Assembly: GCA_024681515.1 (NCBI GenBank)
Contig: JAILAR010000129.1
Coordinates: 1-59,609 of the forward strand
Direction: 5' to 3'
DNA length: 59,609 nucleotides
DNA from: Eubacterium sp.
GTDB taxonomy: Bacteria > Bacillota > Clostridia > Lachnospirales > Lachnospiraceae
The notes under the pieces are model-generated. The model saw only the letters and a list, made by a program, of their open reading frames with translations, searched no databases and was not told where the DNA came from. Below, piece by piece: positions 26,907 through 34,792 of this stretch (position 1 is its first letter; every line of letters begins with the position of its first letter). The position numbers and the translations under genes were made by a program.

Positions 26907-27000
26907 ACAGGCTTCGAATCCCGCCCGGTCTTGACACGGAATGATCGATAACGTAGAATGAAATCTGATCTTGAACAAAGCATAGACAGGCGGAACAACT

Positions 27001-27408
27001 ATGAAGAATATCGCGGCGATCGTGATAATCCTGGCTCTCTGTGTGGAACTCTACTTTGCCACCGCAGGAAGCAGGCATAAAAGAAAAAAATTGCTGAAGG
27101 GATGGAATCCGGCGAAGGGCACCATTCGCAGCATCGAAAAGGTACAGGATAACGTCGGAGCCAGCCGGAAATCGTATCTGGAACTCACCATTGAAGCCGA
27201 GAGCGGCCATACCGTTTACGAACGGATCCCGCCGGGAATGTGCCTTTACGAGGTGGGCGAAGAAGTGGATCTGATGGAGAAGGACGGCTATCATAAGTTC
27301 CGCGGAAATGACCGCGTGGATGCCCGGGGAAAGAAGGAGCTGTTTTGGGGGACGGTGCCTATGCTGGTGCTGGTGGCTGCCATCGCGGCGCTGAGTTTTT
27401 TCTTTTGA
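27001..27408 (+). CDS. Small membrane protein, DUF3592-like
   Basis: 135 aa with one N-terminal helix (IAAIVIILALCVELYFAT), an ~85-residue polar domain and one C-terminal helix (LVLVAAIAALSFFF). The middle part (KGTIRSIEKVQ...YERIPPGMCLYEVGEEVDL) resembles the beta-rich DUF3592 layout, so the assignment is tentative. Function unknown. It is probably a single-gene unit. Confidence 0.6.
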   Translation: MKNIAAIVIILALCVELYFATAGSRHKRKKLLKGWNPAKGTIRSIEKVQDNVGASRKSYLELTIEAESGHTVYERIPPGMCLYEVGEEVDLMEKDGYHKFRGNDRVDARGKKELFWGTVPMLVLVAAIAALSFFF

Positions 27409-27606
27409 TAAACCGATATATGGAACTACGGGATTGATCGATACGGAGCAACGAAGGTGTTGCTGAAAGTGCTGAAAGCGCTGAAAGAAACGTTAATCCA
27501 CATAACAATGAATGAAGTGAGGCGTTAATTGCCGGTCAGTGATCATGACGAAAAAACGTCACGTGAACGAACATCTGCGGGAAACTTTACAGAGAGGGAG
27601 AATATT

Positions 27607-28002
27607 ATGGCGAAGAAGGTAAAAAAAGCAAAGAACGAAGTGACAGAAGTTACGGAGCAGCCGGCTATCGCTGCATCGAAAGGGGCTGAAGAAACTTCGA
27701 CGGATACGGCGGAGAATGCAGCAAAGACTGTATCAGAAGCAGCGGCCGAGGAAGAAAAGAAGGAACCGGAGAAGAACAAAGTGGTCCGGGCAAAGAAGGT
27801 GAAGGGATTAAAGAAAGCCAAGAAACCGAAGCCGCCGAAACAGAAGAAGGAGACACGCTCCGCAAAGAAGCAGCGGATCGCATATGAGAAAGCACTGAAG
27901 AAGACCAGTGCGGAGAGGACATTGTCACTGATCGCCATCGGACTGGCGTTGGTCAGCGCCATATTATCAGCAATCAGCGAAGGCAGTGGGAAAGAGGACT
28001 GA
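27607..28002 (+). CDS. Lysine-rich single-helix membrane protein, unknown
   Basis: 131 aa from ATG 27607 with GAGAGGGAG upstream; an upstream in-frame extension lacks a ribosome site. The first ~100 residues are low-complexity Lys/Ala/Glu/Thr, with several basic patches (KKAKKPKPPKQKK). The end is one membrane helix (TLSLIAIGLALVSAILSAI). The shape suggests a tail-anchored protein with a basic cytoplasmic part. No family recognised. A terminator follows. Confidence 0.6.
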   Translation: MAKKVKKAKNEVTEVTEQPAIAASKGAEETSTDTAENAAKTVSEAAAEEEKKEPEKNKVVRAKKVKGLKKAKKPKPPKQKKETRSAKKQRIAYEKALKKTSAERTLSLIAIGLALVSAILSAISEGSGKED

Positions 28003-28045
28003 TCTCTGCCCTGGCTTACGACGTGGATCATTAATTGATAAGATA

Positions 28046-28107
28046 AGAGGGACAGAGGCTTCCGGACACAGGATACGTGTCACGGAGCCTCTGTCCCTTC
28101 TGTTTTC
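28046..28107 (+). terminator. Terminator before ptb
   Basis: AGAGGGACAGAGGCTTCCG pairs with CGGAGCCTCTGTCCCTTCT around an inner GACAC/GTGTC stem, followed by TGTTTTCTC. Confidence 0.85.
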
Positions 28108-28109
28108 TC

Positions 28110-28138
28110 TTGCATATACAGGAGGATAATGCTAAAAT
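28110..28138 (+). promoter_or_regulatory. Candidate promoter of ptb-buk
   Basis: TTGCAT and TAAAAT are 17 bases apart, immediately after the terminator and about 60 bases before ptb. Confidence 0.6.
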
Positions 28139-28203
28139 ACAACTATCTATGGGCTTTTGCATTTAAGGAAGGCCTGAGAATAAGAAAGGACAAGAAAAAA
28201 TGA
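28129..28203 (+). CDS. Possible 24-aa upstream ORF overlapping the ptb start
   Basis: ATG 28129 has a perfect AGGAGG with a short 4-base spacer. The frame runs 24 codons and stops at 28201-28203, overlapping the ptb start as ATGA. That geometry favours translational coupling. Against it, the candidate -10 box overlaps the start, so the ORF would be read only from a transcript beginning further upstream. The peptide (MLKYNYLWAFAFKEG...) shows no recognised signal. Confidence 0.3.
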   Translation: MLKYNYLWAFAFKEGLRIRKDKKK

Positions 28204-29123
28204 GCAAGAGTTTTGATGATCTGTTAGCTATGGTGAAGCAGTGCCCGAAGAAGAAGGTTTCCGTGGCAGTTGCGCAGGACAATGAGGTGCTTCTGGCAGT
28301 GAAGGCTGCAAAGGAGCAGGGGATCGCAGACAGCATCCTGGTGGGTGATGCGGACAAGATCGCTCCTATCGCTGCCGAGCTGGGCATGGACCTGGCAGAC
28401 TATGAAGTGATCGATGTGAAGGATCCCATCGAAGCAGCACGTACCGCGGTTCAGCAGGTGCATGACGGCAAGGCGGATATGTATATGAAGGGTCTCATCG
28501 ACACCAAGGATTTCCTCCGCAGCGTACTGGACAAGGAAGTCGGTCTTCGTACCGGCCGTCCGCTGTCTCATGTGTGCGTATTCGAGATCGAGGGCGTGGA
28601 TCATCTGCTCTTCCTGACGGACGTTGCATTTGTACCGTATCCGACACTGGAGGATAAGGCAAATATCATCCGAAACACCGTAGAGATCTGCAATGCCTGC
28701 GGTATCGAGAACCCGAAGGTGGCTCCGCTGGCAGCAGTAGAAGTCGTAAATCCGAAGATGCCGGCTACCGTAGAGGCAGATCAGCTGACCAAGATGAACG
28801 AGGCCGGCGAGATCACAGGCTGCATCGTGGACGGCCCGCTGTCCATGGATCTGGCTACCTGCCCGGAGGCTGCACAGCATAAGGGTGCATCCGGACGGAA
28901 GATCGTCGGCGACGCAGACGTACTGCTCTTCCCGGATATCCATGCAGGAAATATCCTTTACAAGGGACTGGTACATTTCTCAAAGAGCAAGAACGGAAAC
29001 CTGATCACAGGTACCGCAGCACCGGTCATCCTGACCTCCAGATCCGATTCCTTTGAGGTTAAGGTGAATTCGCTGGCGCTTGGTGCACTGGTGGCTGATT
29101 CACTGAAAAAGAATGCACAGTAA
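28200..29123 (+). CDS. ptb: Phosphate butyryltransferase
   Basis: 307 aa. Converts butyryl-CoA and phosphate to butyryl-phosphate, the step before ATP formation in butyrate fermentation. It belongs to the phosphotransacetylase family. KADMYMKGLIDTKDFLR, GRPLSHVCVFE and LLFPDIHAGNILYKGL are characteristic, and length matches Ptb rather than the longer Pta. GAAAGGA lies upstream. It is followed after 110 bases by butyrate kinase, which fixes the butyrate over the acetate assignment. Confidence 0.93.
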   Translation: MSKSFDDLLAMVKQCPKKKVSVAVAQDNEVLLAVKAAKEQGIADSILVGDADKIAPIAAELGMDLADYEVIDVKDPIEAARTAVQQVHDGKADMYMKGLIDTKDFLRSVLDKEVGLRTGRPLSHVCVFEIEGVDHLLFLTDVAFVPYPTLEDKANIIRNTVEICNACGIENPKVAPLAAVEVVNPKMPATVEADQLTKMNEAGEITGCIVDGPLSMDLATCPEAAQHKGASGRKIVGDADVLLFPDIHAGNILYKGLVHFSKSKNGNLITGTAAPVILTSRSDSFEVKVNSLALGALVADSLKKNAQ

Positions 29124-29130
29124 TAAAGCC

Positions 29131-29209
29131 TGTCATTCTGAGGGCGTAAGCCCGAAGAATCCTGATGACAGTGACGGGATTCTTCGGCACTCCGTGCCTC
29201 AGAATGACA
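29131..29209. repeat. TGTCATTCTGAG repeat pair forming a ptb-buk intercistronic hairpin
   Basis: TGTCATTCTGAG-GGC...GCCCGAAGAATCC faces GGATTCTTCGG...CCTCAGAATGACA, so the two halves fold back on each other. The same TGTCATTCTGAG...GAAGAATCC word recurs singly at 38579. It lies wholly between ptb and buk and may set differential mRNA stability. Confidence 0.75.
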
Positions 29210-29233
29210 CGTAGGATAGAAAGGACAAATAAT

Positions 29234-30298
29234 ATGGCAATCAAATCACTTATTATCAACCCGGGTTCCACATCCACCAAACTTGGTATCTTTGAGGACG
29301 AGACCCTGCTGTTTGAAGAGACTCTGCGCCATACCACAGAGGAGATCGCGCAGTTTGACAAGATCGTAGACCAGAAGGATTTCCGGAAGAAAATGATCCT
29401 GGACTTCCTGGCTGCAAAGGATGTAGATGTAAAGAGCTTTGACGTGATCGTAGGCCGCGGCGGCCTTCTGAAGCCGATCCCCAGCGGAACCTATGCAGTG
29501 ACCGATGCACTGGTGCATGACCTGGAGATCGCGCTGGGCGGTGAGCATGCTTCCAATCTGGGCGGTATTCTGGCCCGTGAGATCGCGGATGAGATCGGTG
29601 TTCCGTCTTATATTGTTGACCCGGTTGTCGTTGACGAGCTGATGGACATCGCACGGGTTTCCGGTGTTCCGGAGCTGCCGAGAGTCAGCATCTTCCACGC
29701 GCTGAACCAGAAGGCAGTTGCAAAGCGCTATGCGAAGGAAGTCGGCAAGCCGTATGCGGATCTGAACCTGATCGTGGTTCATATGGGCGGCGGTGTCTCT
29801 GTCGGAGCACATACCGGCGGCAAGGTTGTGGACGTATTTAACGCACTGTCCGGTGACGGTGCATTTTCACCGGAGCGCGCAGGCGCGGTTCCTCCGGGAG
29901 CACTGGTAGATCTTTGCTTCTCCGGTAAGTATGAGAAGAAAGAAATCATGAAGATGCTCATCGGCAACGGTGGTTTCAACGCATATCTCCACACAAATGA
30001 TGCGCGTGAGGTGGCCAAGATGGCTGAGTCCGATGCGTATGCAAAGACTGTGTTCGATGCATTTATCCTGCAGGTAGCCAAGGACATCGGCTCCATGGGC
30101 GCTGTACTGTCCGGCAAAGTTGATCAGATCATTCTGACCGGTGGTATCGCATACGGTAAGTATGTGACCGAAGAGATCGCAAACCGCGTGAAGTTCATCG
30201 CACCGGTTACCATTTATCCGGGTGAGGACGAGCTGCTGGCTCTGGCACAGGGCGCACTCCGCGTGATGAACGGTGAAGAAAGCGCGATGGAATACTAA
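29234..30298 (+). CDS. buk: Butyrate kinase
   Basis: 354 aa from ATG 29234 with AAAGGA upstream; the longer open frame reads into the intergenic repeat. It transfers phosphate from butyryl-phosphate to [19 protein letters not shown] is the ASKHA phosphate-1 loop, [14 protein letters not shown] the phosphate-2 loop, and [13 protein letters not shown] the adenosine motif. With ptb it forms the classic butyrate-forming pair of Clostridia. Confidence 0.95.
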   Translation: MAIKSLIINPGSTSTKLGIFEDETLLFEETLRHTTEEIAQFDKIVDQKDFRKKMILDFLAAKDVDVKSFDVIVGRGGLLKPIPSGTYAVTDALVHDLEIALGGEHASNLGGILAREIADEIGVPSYIVDPVVVDELMDIARVSGVPELPRVSIFHALNQKAVAKRYAKEVGKPYADLNLIVVHMGGGVSVGAHTGGKVVDVFNALSGDGAFSPERAGAVPPGALVDLCFSGKYEKKEIMKMLIGNGGFNAYLHTNDAREVAKMAESDAYAKTVFDAFILQVAKDIGSMGAVLSGKVDQIILTGGIAYGKYVTEEIANRVKFIAPVTIYPGEDELLALAQGALRVMNGEESAMEY

Positions 30299-30477
30299 GA
30301 AATTGCGCGAGCAATGAACCATGCATAGCCGCGAGATTTGCTGTGTGGGAGCTTGCTCCCGTACACAGCAAAATCGAAGCGGATATATACGGCGAATGCC
30401 GCGACATCGACGGATTCGAAGAATCCGGAGAGGGCGGCATGGTTCATATGATAAGAATATAAACAGGAGGTGAATGT
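30299..30477. repeat. Nested inverted-repeat element between buk and the NPYGGQ gene
   Basis: Outer arms ATGAACCATGC (30314-30324) and GCATGGTTCAT (30437-30447) enclose three further hairpins: GATTTGCTGTGT with ACACAGCAAAATC, GGGAGC with GCTCCC, and GGATTC with GAATCC. The left edge (GCGCGAGCAATGAACCATGCA) recurs near 48614, and the CGCGACATCGACGG word recurs near 49863. A dispersed, transcribable structured element is likely. Confidence 0.65.
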
Positions 30478-32424
30478 ATGGACGAGAACAACATGAATCC
30501 ATATGGCGATCAGCCGACGAACGGTGCCGCACAGGGAACTCCGTTTTCACAGGGCAACCCGTATGGAGGACAGCCGCAGCAGAATCCCTACGGCGGTCAG
30601 CCGCAAGGTAACCCCTACGGCGGTCAGCCCCAGCAGAATCCGTATGGCGGCCAGCCCCAGGCAAACCCCTACGGCGGACAGTCGCAAGGTAACCCATATG
30701 GCGGCCAGCCACAAGGTAACCCATATGGCGGACAGCCGCAGCAGAATCCCTATGGTGGTCAGCCCCAGGCGAACCCCTACGGCGGACAGTCGCAGGGCGG
30801 TGCATCACCGTATGCCCAGCCCGGAACAAATCCGTATGCGGCAGCGTCAGCACCCTACGGAACCGGCGCGACACCGACACCTCCGAAGGCACCAAAAAAG
30901 AAAATGCCCGGCTGGGCAAAGGCTCTGATCTTCGGTGGGATCGGTGCGGCAATATTGGGCGTGGGATTGTATTTCCTGCTCACACTGGTGGTCTTCCCTG
31001 CGAAGAAGACGCTGGATGCCGCTTATGATAATTCCTTCAAGGTTGAAGAAATGGCTTCAACGCCGCTGGTGAAAGAACTCGGCGTAAAGTCTCTGTCTGA
31101 GAACATAAAACAATCCGGCGGATATTTCTCTTTTGAAGTGGGTCTGGGTAGTCTTGGCGGAGAGAAGACCAAGGGCTCGTCCATGAAGGGTGAAGGCCTG
31201 ATCGACAAGGGTGCGAAGCAGCTGTCTGCAGAGGGCTATCTTCTGCAGGATGGCAAGAGTATCGTCGAGGCGGACTTTTATGCAGATGCAGACCAGACCT
31301 ATATAACCATCCAGGATCTGATGAATGGTTATCTGGCATTCAGCAATAAGAATATCATTTCCGGTATTAAGAATTCTCCGCTTTTGGATGATAAGACCAA
31401 ACAGGCACTTGCCGTACTTCCGGACATCAGTCTGGATTACTTCGGTGACGGTCCGCTCATCTCCGGGCTGACCGGTATCACCGGCGGTTCGGACGGAAAT
31501 TCGATCCTGAGCGAGCTTTGGGAACAATCCAAGGTCAGCCGTGCCGGAAGCGAAGATATTTATATCGGGACAGATACCATCAATGCAAAGAAATTTGAGG
31601 TAACGATCCCGAAGGAAGCGATTCAGGATGCCATCGGAAAGCTGATGGACCAGGCAGTAGCTTCGCTCGGTGACGGGGCATACGATGAGTATCTGCAGCA
31701 GGCTGGGATCACTTCATCGCAGCTGAAGCAGTATGTGGATCAGTATCGCTCCATTATTAAGAGCATGATCACCGAGGACTTCAAGTATTACTCCTATGTT
31801 TATGACGAGAAGGTGGTTTCCATCAAGTCGGAAGGCACCCTGAAGCTCTCCGGTGTTGCGATCAATTATGATTTTGGCCTGATCACCTATTCGGATGATG
31901 AAAAGACGGTTCTTTCTCTGAAAGCATCTCTGAATGTGATGGGACAGAAGATCGAGTTGTCCGGAAGTGTCAATTCCAAGAAGACCGGCGAGGGTTATGT
32001 GACGGATATTGAAGGCAGTCTTACTTTGGCAGGAACGAACTATATGGGTCTTTCCTACAGCCAGACATACAATCCGTCCACGAAGAAGATTACGGGCTCC
32101 GGTTCTCTGCAGGTGGAAGGATCGACCGCTCTTACGGTATCCATCGAAGGCGAAGTGACTGAGCTGACACAGGGCAAATCCATTTCCCTGGATCTGTCGA
32201 AGATCAAGGTCCGTTCAGACAGAGCGGAGTTTGAAACTTCCCTGAAGGCAACCATCAGTACGCTGGATGCGTCCGGCAAGTCTGTTAAGCCGTTGGATTC
32301 CTCCAAAAAGGTCGTAAATGTCATGACAGCCTCCAAGGATGAGATCAAGACCGTGATCGACGAGGACAGCGAAGAGTACAAGAAGTTTATGGATACTTTG
32401 GATGAATTCCTGAAGAGTCATTGA
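30478..32424 (+). CDS. Membrane-anchored protein with NPYGGQPQ repeats, function unknown
   Basis: 648 aa with AGGAGGTG upstream. The cytoplasmic N-terminus holds nine 9-residue repeats NPYGGQPQ(Q/G/A) (about residues 27-107), then a Pro/Ala stretch and one membrane helix (ALIFGGIGAAILGVGLYFLL). A ~470-residue extracytoplasmic region rich in beta-type residues follows, with VSIKSEGTLKLSGVAINYDF and LSLKASLNVMGQKIELSGSV. A resemblance to uncharacterised Lachnospiraceae surface proteins is possible, but no function is recognised. Confidence 0.75.
   Translation: MDENNMNPYGDQPTNGAAQGTPFSQGNPYGGQPQQNPYGGQPQGNPYGGQPQQNPYGGQPQANPYGGQSQGNPYGGQPQGNPYGGQPQQNPYGGQPQANPYGGQSQGGASPYAQPGTNPYAAASAPYGTGATPTPPKAPKKKMPGWAKALIFGGIGAAILGVGLYFLLTLVVFPAKKTLDAAYDNSFKVEEMASTPLVKELGVKSLSENIKQSGGYFSFEVGLGSLGGEKTKGSSMKGEGLIDKGAKQLSAEGYLLQDGKSIVEADFYADADQTYITIQDLMNGYLAFSNKNIISGIKNSPLLDDKTKQALAVLPDISLDYFGDGPLISGLTGITGGSDGNSILSELWEQSKVSRAGSEDIYIGTDTINAKKFEVTIPKEAIQDAIGKLMDQAVASLGDGAYDEYLQQAGITSSQLKQYVDQYRSIIKSMITEDFKYYSYVYDEKVVSIKSEGTLKLSGVAINYDFGLITYSDDEKTVLSLKASLNVMGQKIELSGSVNSKKTGEGYVTDIEGSLTLAGTNYMGLSYSQTYNPSTKKITGSGSLQVEGSTALTVSIEGEVTELTQGKSISLDLSKIKVRSDRAEFETSLKATISTLDASGKSVKPLDSSKKVVNVMTASKDEIKTVIDEDSEEYKKFMDTLDEFLKSH
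30556..30798 (+). repeat. 27-bp coding tandem repeat (NPYGGQPQx, nine copies)
   Basis: Nine in-frame copies; copies 3-5 and 7-9 share the same order of variants (..QQ, ..QA, SQG), indicating a block duplication. Synonymous differences between copies mean it is not very recent. Confidence 0.85.
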
Positions 32425-32486
32425 TCGAATTGAAGGGGACATGAATAGTTACCCTGTCGCATGTTCCTATAACAATAAAAATCCAT

Positions 32487-32515
32487 GTGACAAGTAAAAC
32501 CACCTGTGGTATCAT
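32487..32515 (+). promoter_or_regulatory. Candidate aroD promoter inside an inverted repeat
   Basis: GTGACA and TATCAT are 17 bases apart. The spacer and -10 include AAAACCACCTG...GTATCA, which is repeated inverted at 32582-32602 (TGATAC..AGGTGGTTTT) and includes the aroD ribosome site AGGTGG. ACCACCTGTGGT is itself a short palindrome. Confidence 0.5.
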
Positions 32516-32605
32516 AAAATCGGAAGGTTAAAGCCTGGTATTTGCCGTAAGGGCGGTGAATCAGGCGGAATCATTGGTATTGTGATACAGGCAGGTGGTT
32601 TTTGT

Positions 32606-33406
32606 ATGGGAAAAATCACAGTTAAAAATATGGTTTTCGGGGATGGCATTCCGAAGATCTGCGTTCCGATCATAGGGCGGACGGATGCGGAGGTGCTGGA
32701 ACAGTCCATGGCCATCGCGAAGGAGGCGGAGCGCCTGGCAGAGGCGGGTGTCCGTTCGGCTCCCTGCGTTGACATCGTGGAGTTTCGTGCGGACTACTAT
32801 GATAATGTCTGCAATCAGACTCTTCTCACGGATATGCTGAAAACCTTGAAGGAGCAGCATAAAGACAGGCTCCTGCTCTTTACCTTCCGGACGGAGGAGG
32901 AGGGCGGAGAACTTCGCCATGACCGTGCAGGAAGCATGCTGGAGGATATTTATTCCTGGGCCATGGTCAGTGGGTATATCGACCTTTTGGATGTGGAGCT
33001 GCTGTCGGGAAATTATCGTGTGGTGCGTACCGCAACGAAGGCGAGAGATCTCGGGATTGGCGTGGTGCTTTCCTATCATAATTTTGAAGAGACGCCGCAT
33101 ACGAAGGATTTGGAGGAGTATCTCTGGGCCATGGAGCAGTTGGGCGGCGATATATTGAAGATCGCGGTAACCCCGAAAACGCAGTTTGACGCAGATCGAG
33201 TCCTGGAACTGACAGAGCATATACAGAAGGGAACGGCGCATCAGCCCATCACGAAGCCGGCGGTTCTGATCTCCATGACGAAGCTGGGAGTAAAGAGCAG
33301 GACCGAGGGTGCAAAACTGGGAAGCGCATTTACCTTTGGAGTTGTGGGAGGCGCTTCCGCGCCGGGACAGATTCCGTTGGAAGAGCTGGCGAAAGCATTG
33401 CGGTAA
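32606..33406 (+). CDS. aroD: Type I 3-dehydroquinate dehydratase
   Basis: 266 aa from ATG 32606, with AGGTGG 9 bases upstream. Dehydrates 3-dehydroquinate to 3-dehydroshikimate through a Schiff base. DIVEFRADYYDN is the N-terminal signature, SYHNFEETP holds the catalytic His and DILKIAVTPK the Schiff-base Lys. It belongs to the same pathway as aroA and tyrA, 22 kb away and not in one operon. A strong terminator follows. Confidence 0.95.
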   Translation: MGKITVKNMVFGDGIPKICVPIIGRTDAEVLEQSMAIAKEAERLAEAGVRSAPCVDIVEFRADYYDNVCNQTLLTDMLKTLKEQHKDRLLLFTFRTEEEGGELRHDRAGSMLEDIYSWAMVSGYIDLLDVELLSGNYRVVRTATKARDLGIGVVLSYHNFEETPHTKDLEEYLWAMEQLGGDILKIAVTPKTQFDADRVLELTEHIQKGTAHQPITKPAVLISMTKLGVKSRTEGAKLGSAFTFGVVGGASAPGQIPLEELAKALR

Positions 33407-33418
33407 GTTGAACGAAAC

Positions 33419-33461
33419 AAAGGATCCTGTCGCTTGTATGAGCAACAGGATCCTTTATTTT
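33419..33461. terminator. Bidirectional terminator after aroD
   Basis: AAAGGATCCTGT and ACAGGATCCTTT pair perfectly, followed by TATTTT. It also lies at the end of the leftward oxidoreductase gene. An AT-rich TTGAATAAA tandem repeat follows (33460-33495). Confidence 0.85.
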
Positions 33462-33518
33462 GAATAAATTGAATAAATTGAATAATTTGAATATTTTAAT
33501 CAGTTCGATCGGAATGAT

Positions 33519-34586
33519 TTATTCCGTCTTCGGATCATCCTTTTTCGGTTGTGCAGGTCCACCTGCCTGGGGATTCTCCTGATTAGGATCCTTCGGCTGT
33601 GGTTCCTCCGGCAGGGGGTAACTGATCTTCCAGGTGGCCCGCAGCTGATCCATGAACTGCAGTGTTCGAAGTGTCTCAACATGTGTGATTTCGGCAGGCT
33701 CGACCTTCTCCATGATGATGGCGTTTCTTGCAGCGATGAATTCGTATTCATAACCGCTGATCTGATTCTCCGGAGGCATGGTCTCTTCGAGGATCTCTCC
33801 GTTCTCACCATAGACACGAAGTCTGGTCGGAAGGTTCGTTCCTTCAATCTCGATCCGTCCGCGGGTTCCGTAGAATACCGCACGGTTGTCCAGTTCATAC
33901 ATCATGGATGTGAATGCCGTCGCCATCTGGCCCTGCGGGAAGTTCATCTGGATCGTATCGATGGCATCCACATTACTGTTCAGGCGGGTTGTGGAGGATG
34001 CACATGCAACCGGGAAATCACCCATGGCCAGGAAGATCAGGGACAACGGATAGATACCGATGTCCAATAGCGCACCGCCGGCCAGCTCCGGACGCAGCAG
34101 ACGAACCTTGTCCGTCAGCTTGTACCCGAGAGTTGCGGTTGCATAGCGGATATCACCGATCACTTTCTTGCCGATCAGCTCCTTGAAATGCTGTGTCAGA
34201 GGCATGTAACGTGTCCACATTGCTTCTCCGCAGAACAGCTTCTGCTGCCGGGCAAAGGCCATGACGGTCTGGGCTGTCTTGGCGTTGTAGGACAGCGGCT
34301 TCTCGATCAGGACCGGCTTGCCGGCCTTCAGAGCTTCGATCGCCATAAAAGGATGTGCTGCATGTACGGTTGCGATGTAGACCAGTTCGATATCCGGATC
34401 GGCAAGAAGATCCGCATAATGTCCGTATGCCTTCTCTATGCCGTATTTTGCGGCAAACTCATCCGCCCGCGCCTGATCCTTGGAGCCGATGGCACCGATC
34501 TTGAAGCCGTCCAGCTTCTCGATGGTCTCCGCAATCTTGCCGGCAATATGTCCGGCACCCAAAATTCCTATATTAAAATCGATCAT
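33519..34586 (-). CDS. Gfo/Idh/MocA family oxidoreductase
   Basis: 355 aa. NAD(P)-dependent oxidoreductase, probably acting on a sugar or inositol-like substrate. FNIGILGAGHIAGKIAETI is the Rossmann loop and GKPVLIEKPLSYNAKTA the EKP motif with the catalytic Lys. The C-terminal ~30 residues (EEPQPKDPNQENPQAGG...) form a Pro/Gln/Asp-rich tail that the family normally lacks. AAAGGAG lies 7 bases before the start. It is a single-gene unit flanked by a terminator. Confidence 0.9.
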   Translation of the reverse strand: MIDFNIGILGAGHIAGKIAETIEKLDGFKIGAIGSKDQARADEFAAKYGIEKAYGHYADLLADPDIELVYIATVHAAHPFMAIEALKAGKPVLIEKPLSYNAKTAQTVMAFARQQKLFCGEAMWTRYMPLTQHFKELIGKKVIGDIRYATATLGYKLTDKVRLLRPELAGGALLDIGIYPLSLIFLAMGDFPVACASSTTRLNSNVDAIDTIQMNFPQGQMATAFTSMMYELDNRAVFYGTRGRIEIEGTNLPTRLRVYGENGEILEETMPPENQISGYEYEFIAARNAIIMEKVEPAEITHVETLRTLQFMDQLRATWKISYPLPEEPQPKDPNQENPQAGGPAQPKKDDPKTE

Positions 34587-34684
34587 GTGGTTTCTCCTTT
34601 ATACAATCTGTCTTAAAATGACATGTTTGATTATACGTGACTTTCCATTGTTTGTAAACCCTGACGGCGGGAACGAAAAATAAC

Positions 34685-34713
34685 TTGCGAACATGCCCTG
34701 CAAAGGGTATCAT
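34685..34713 (+). promoter_or_regulatory. Candidate promoter of the ABC exporter operon
   Basis: TTGCGA and TATCAT are 17 bases apart, about 80 bases before the first exporter gene. CATGC and GCATG arms follow (about 34748-34763). Confidence 0.5.
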
Positions 34714-34792
34714 GGAAATTGGTGTATTATGCGCCGGTGATGTGTCATGCAGTGTGGCATGGTTTTAAATCCTGAGATTGAGGTTTTACCAA

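Noticed and set aside
32487-32606. Riboswitch upstream of aroD
   Set aside because: The left arm of the inverted repeat lies within the candidate promoter, so it would not be in the mRNA; no known aptamer pattern is recognised.
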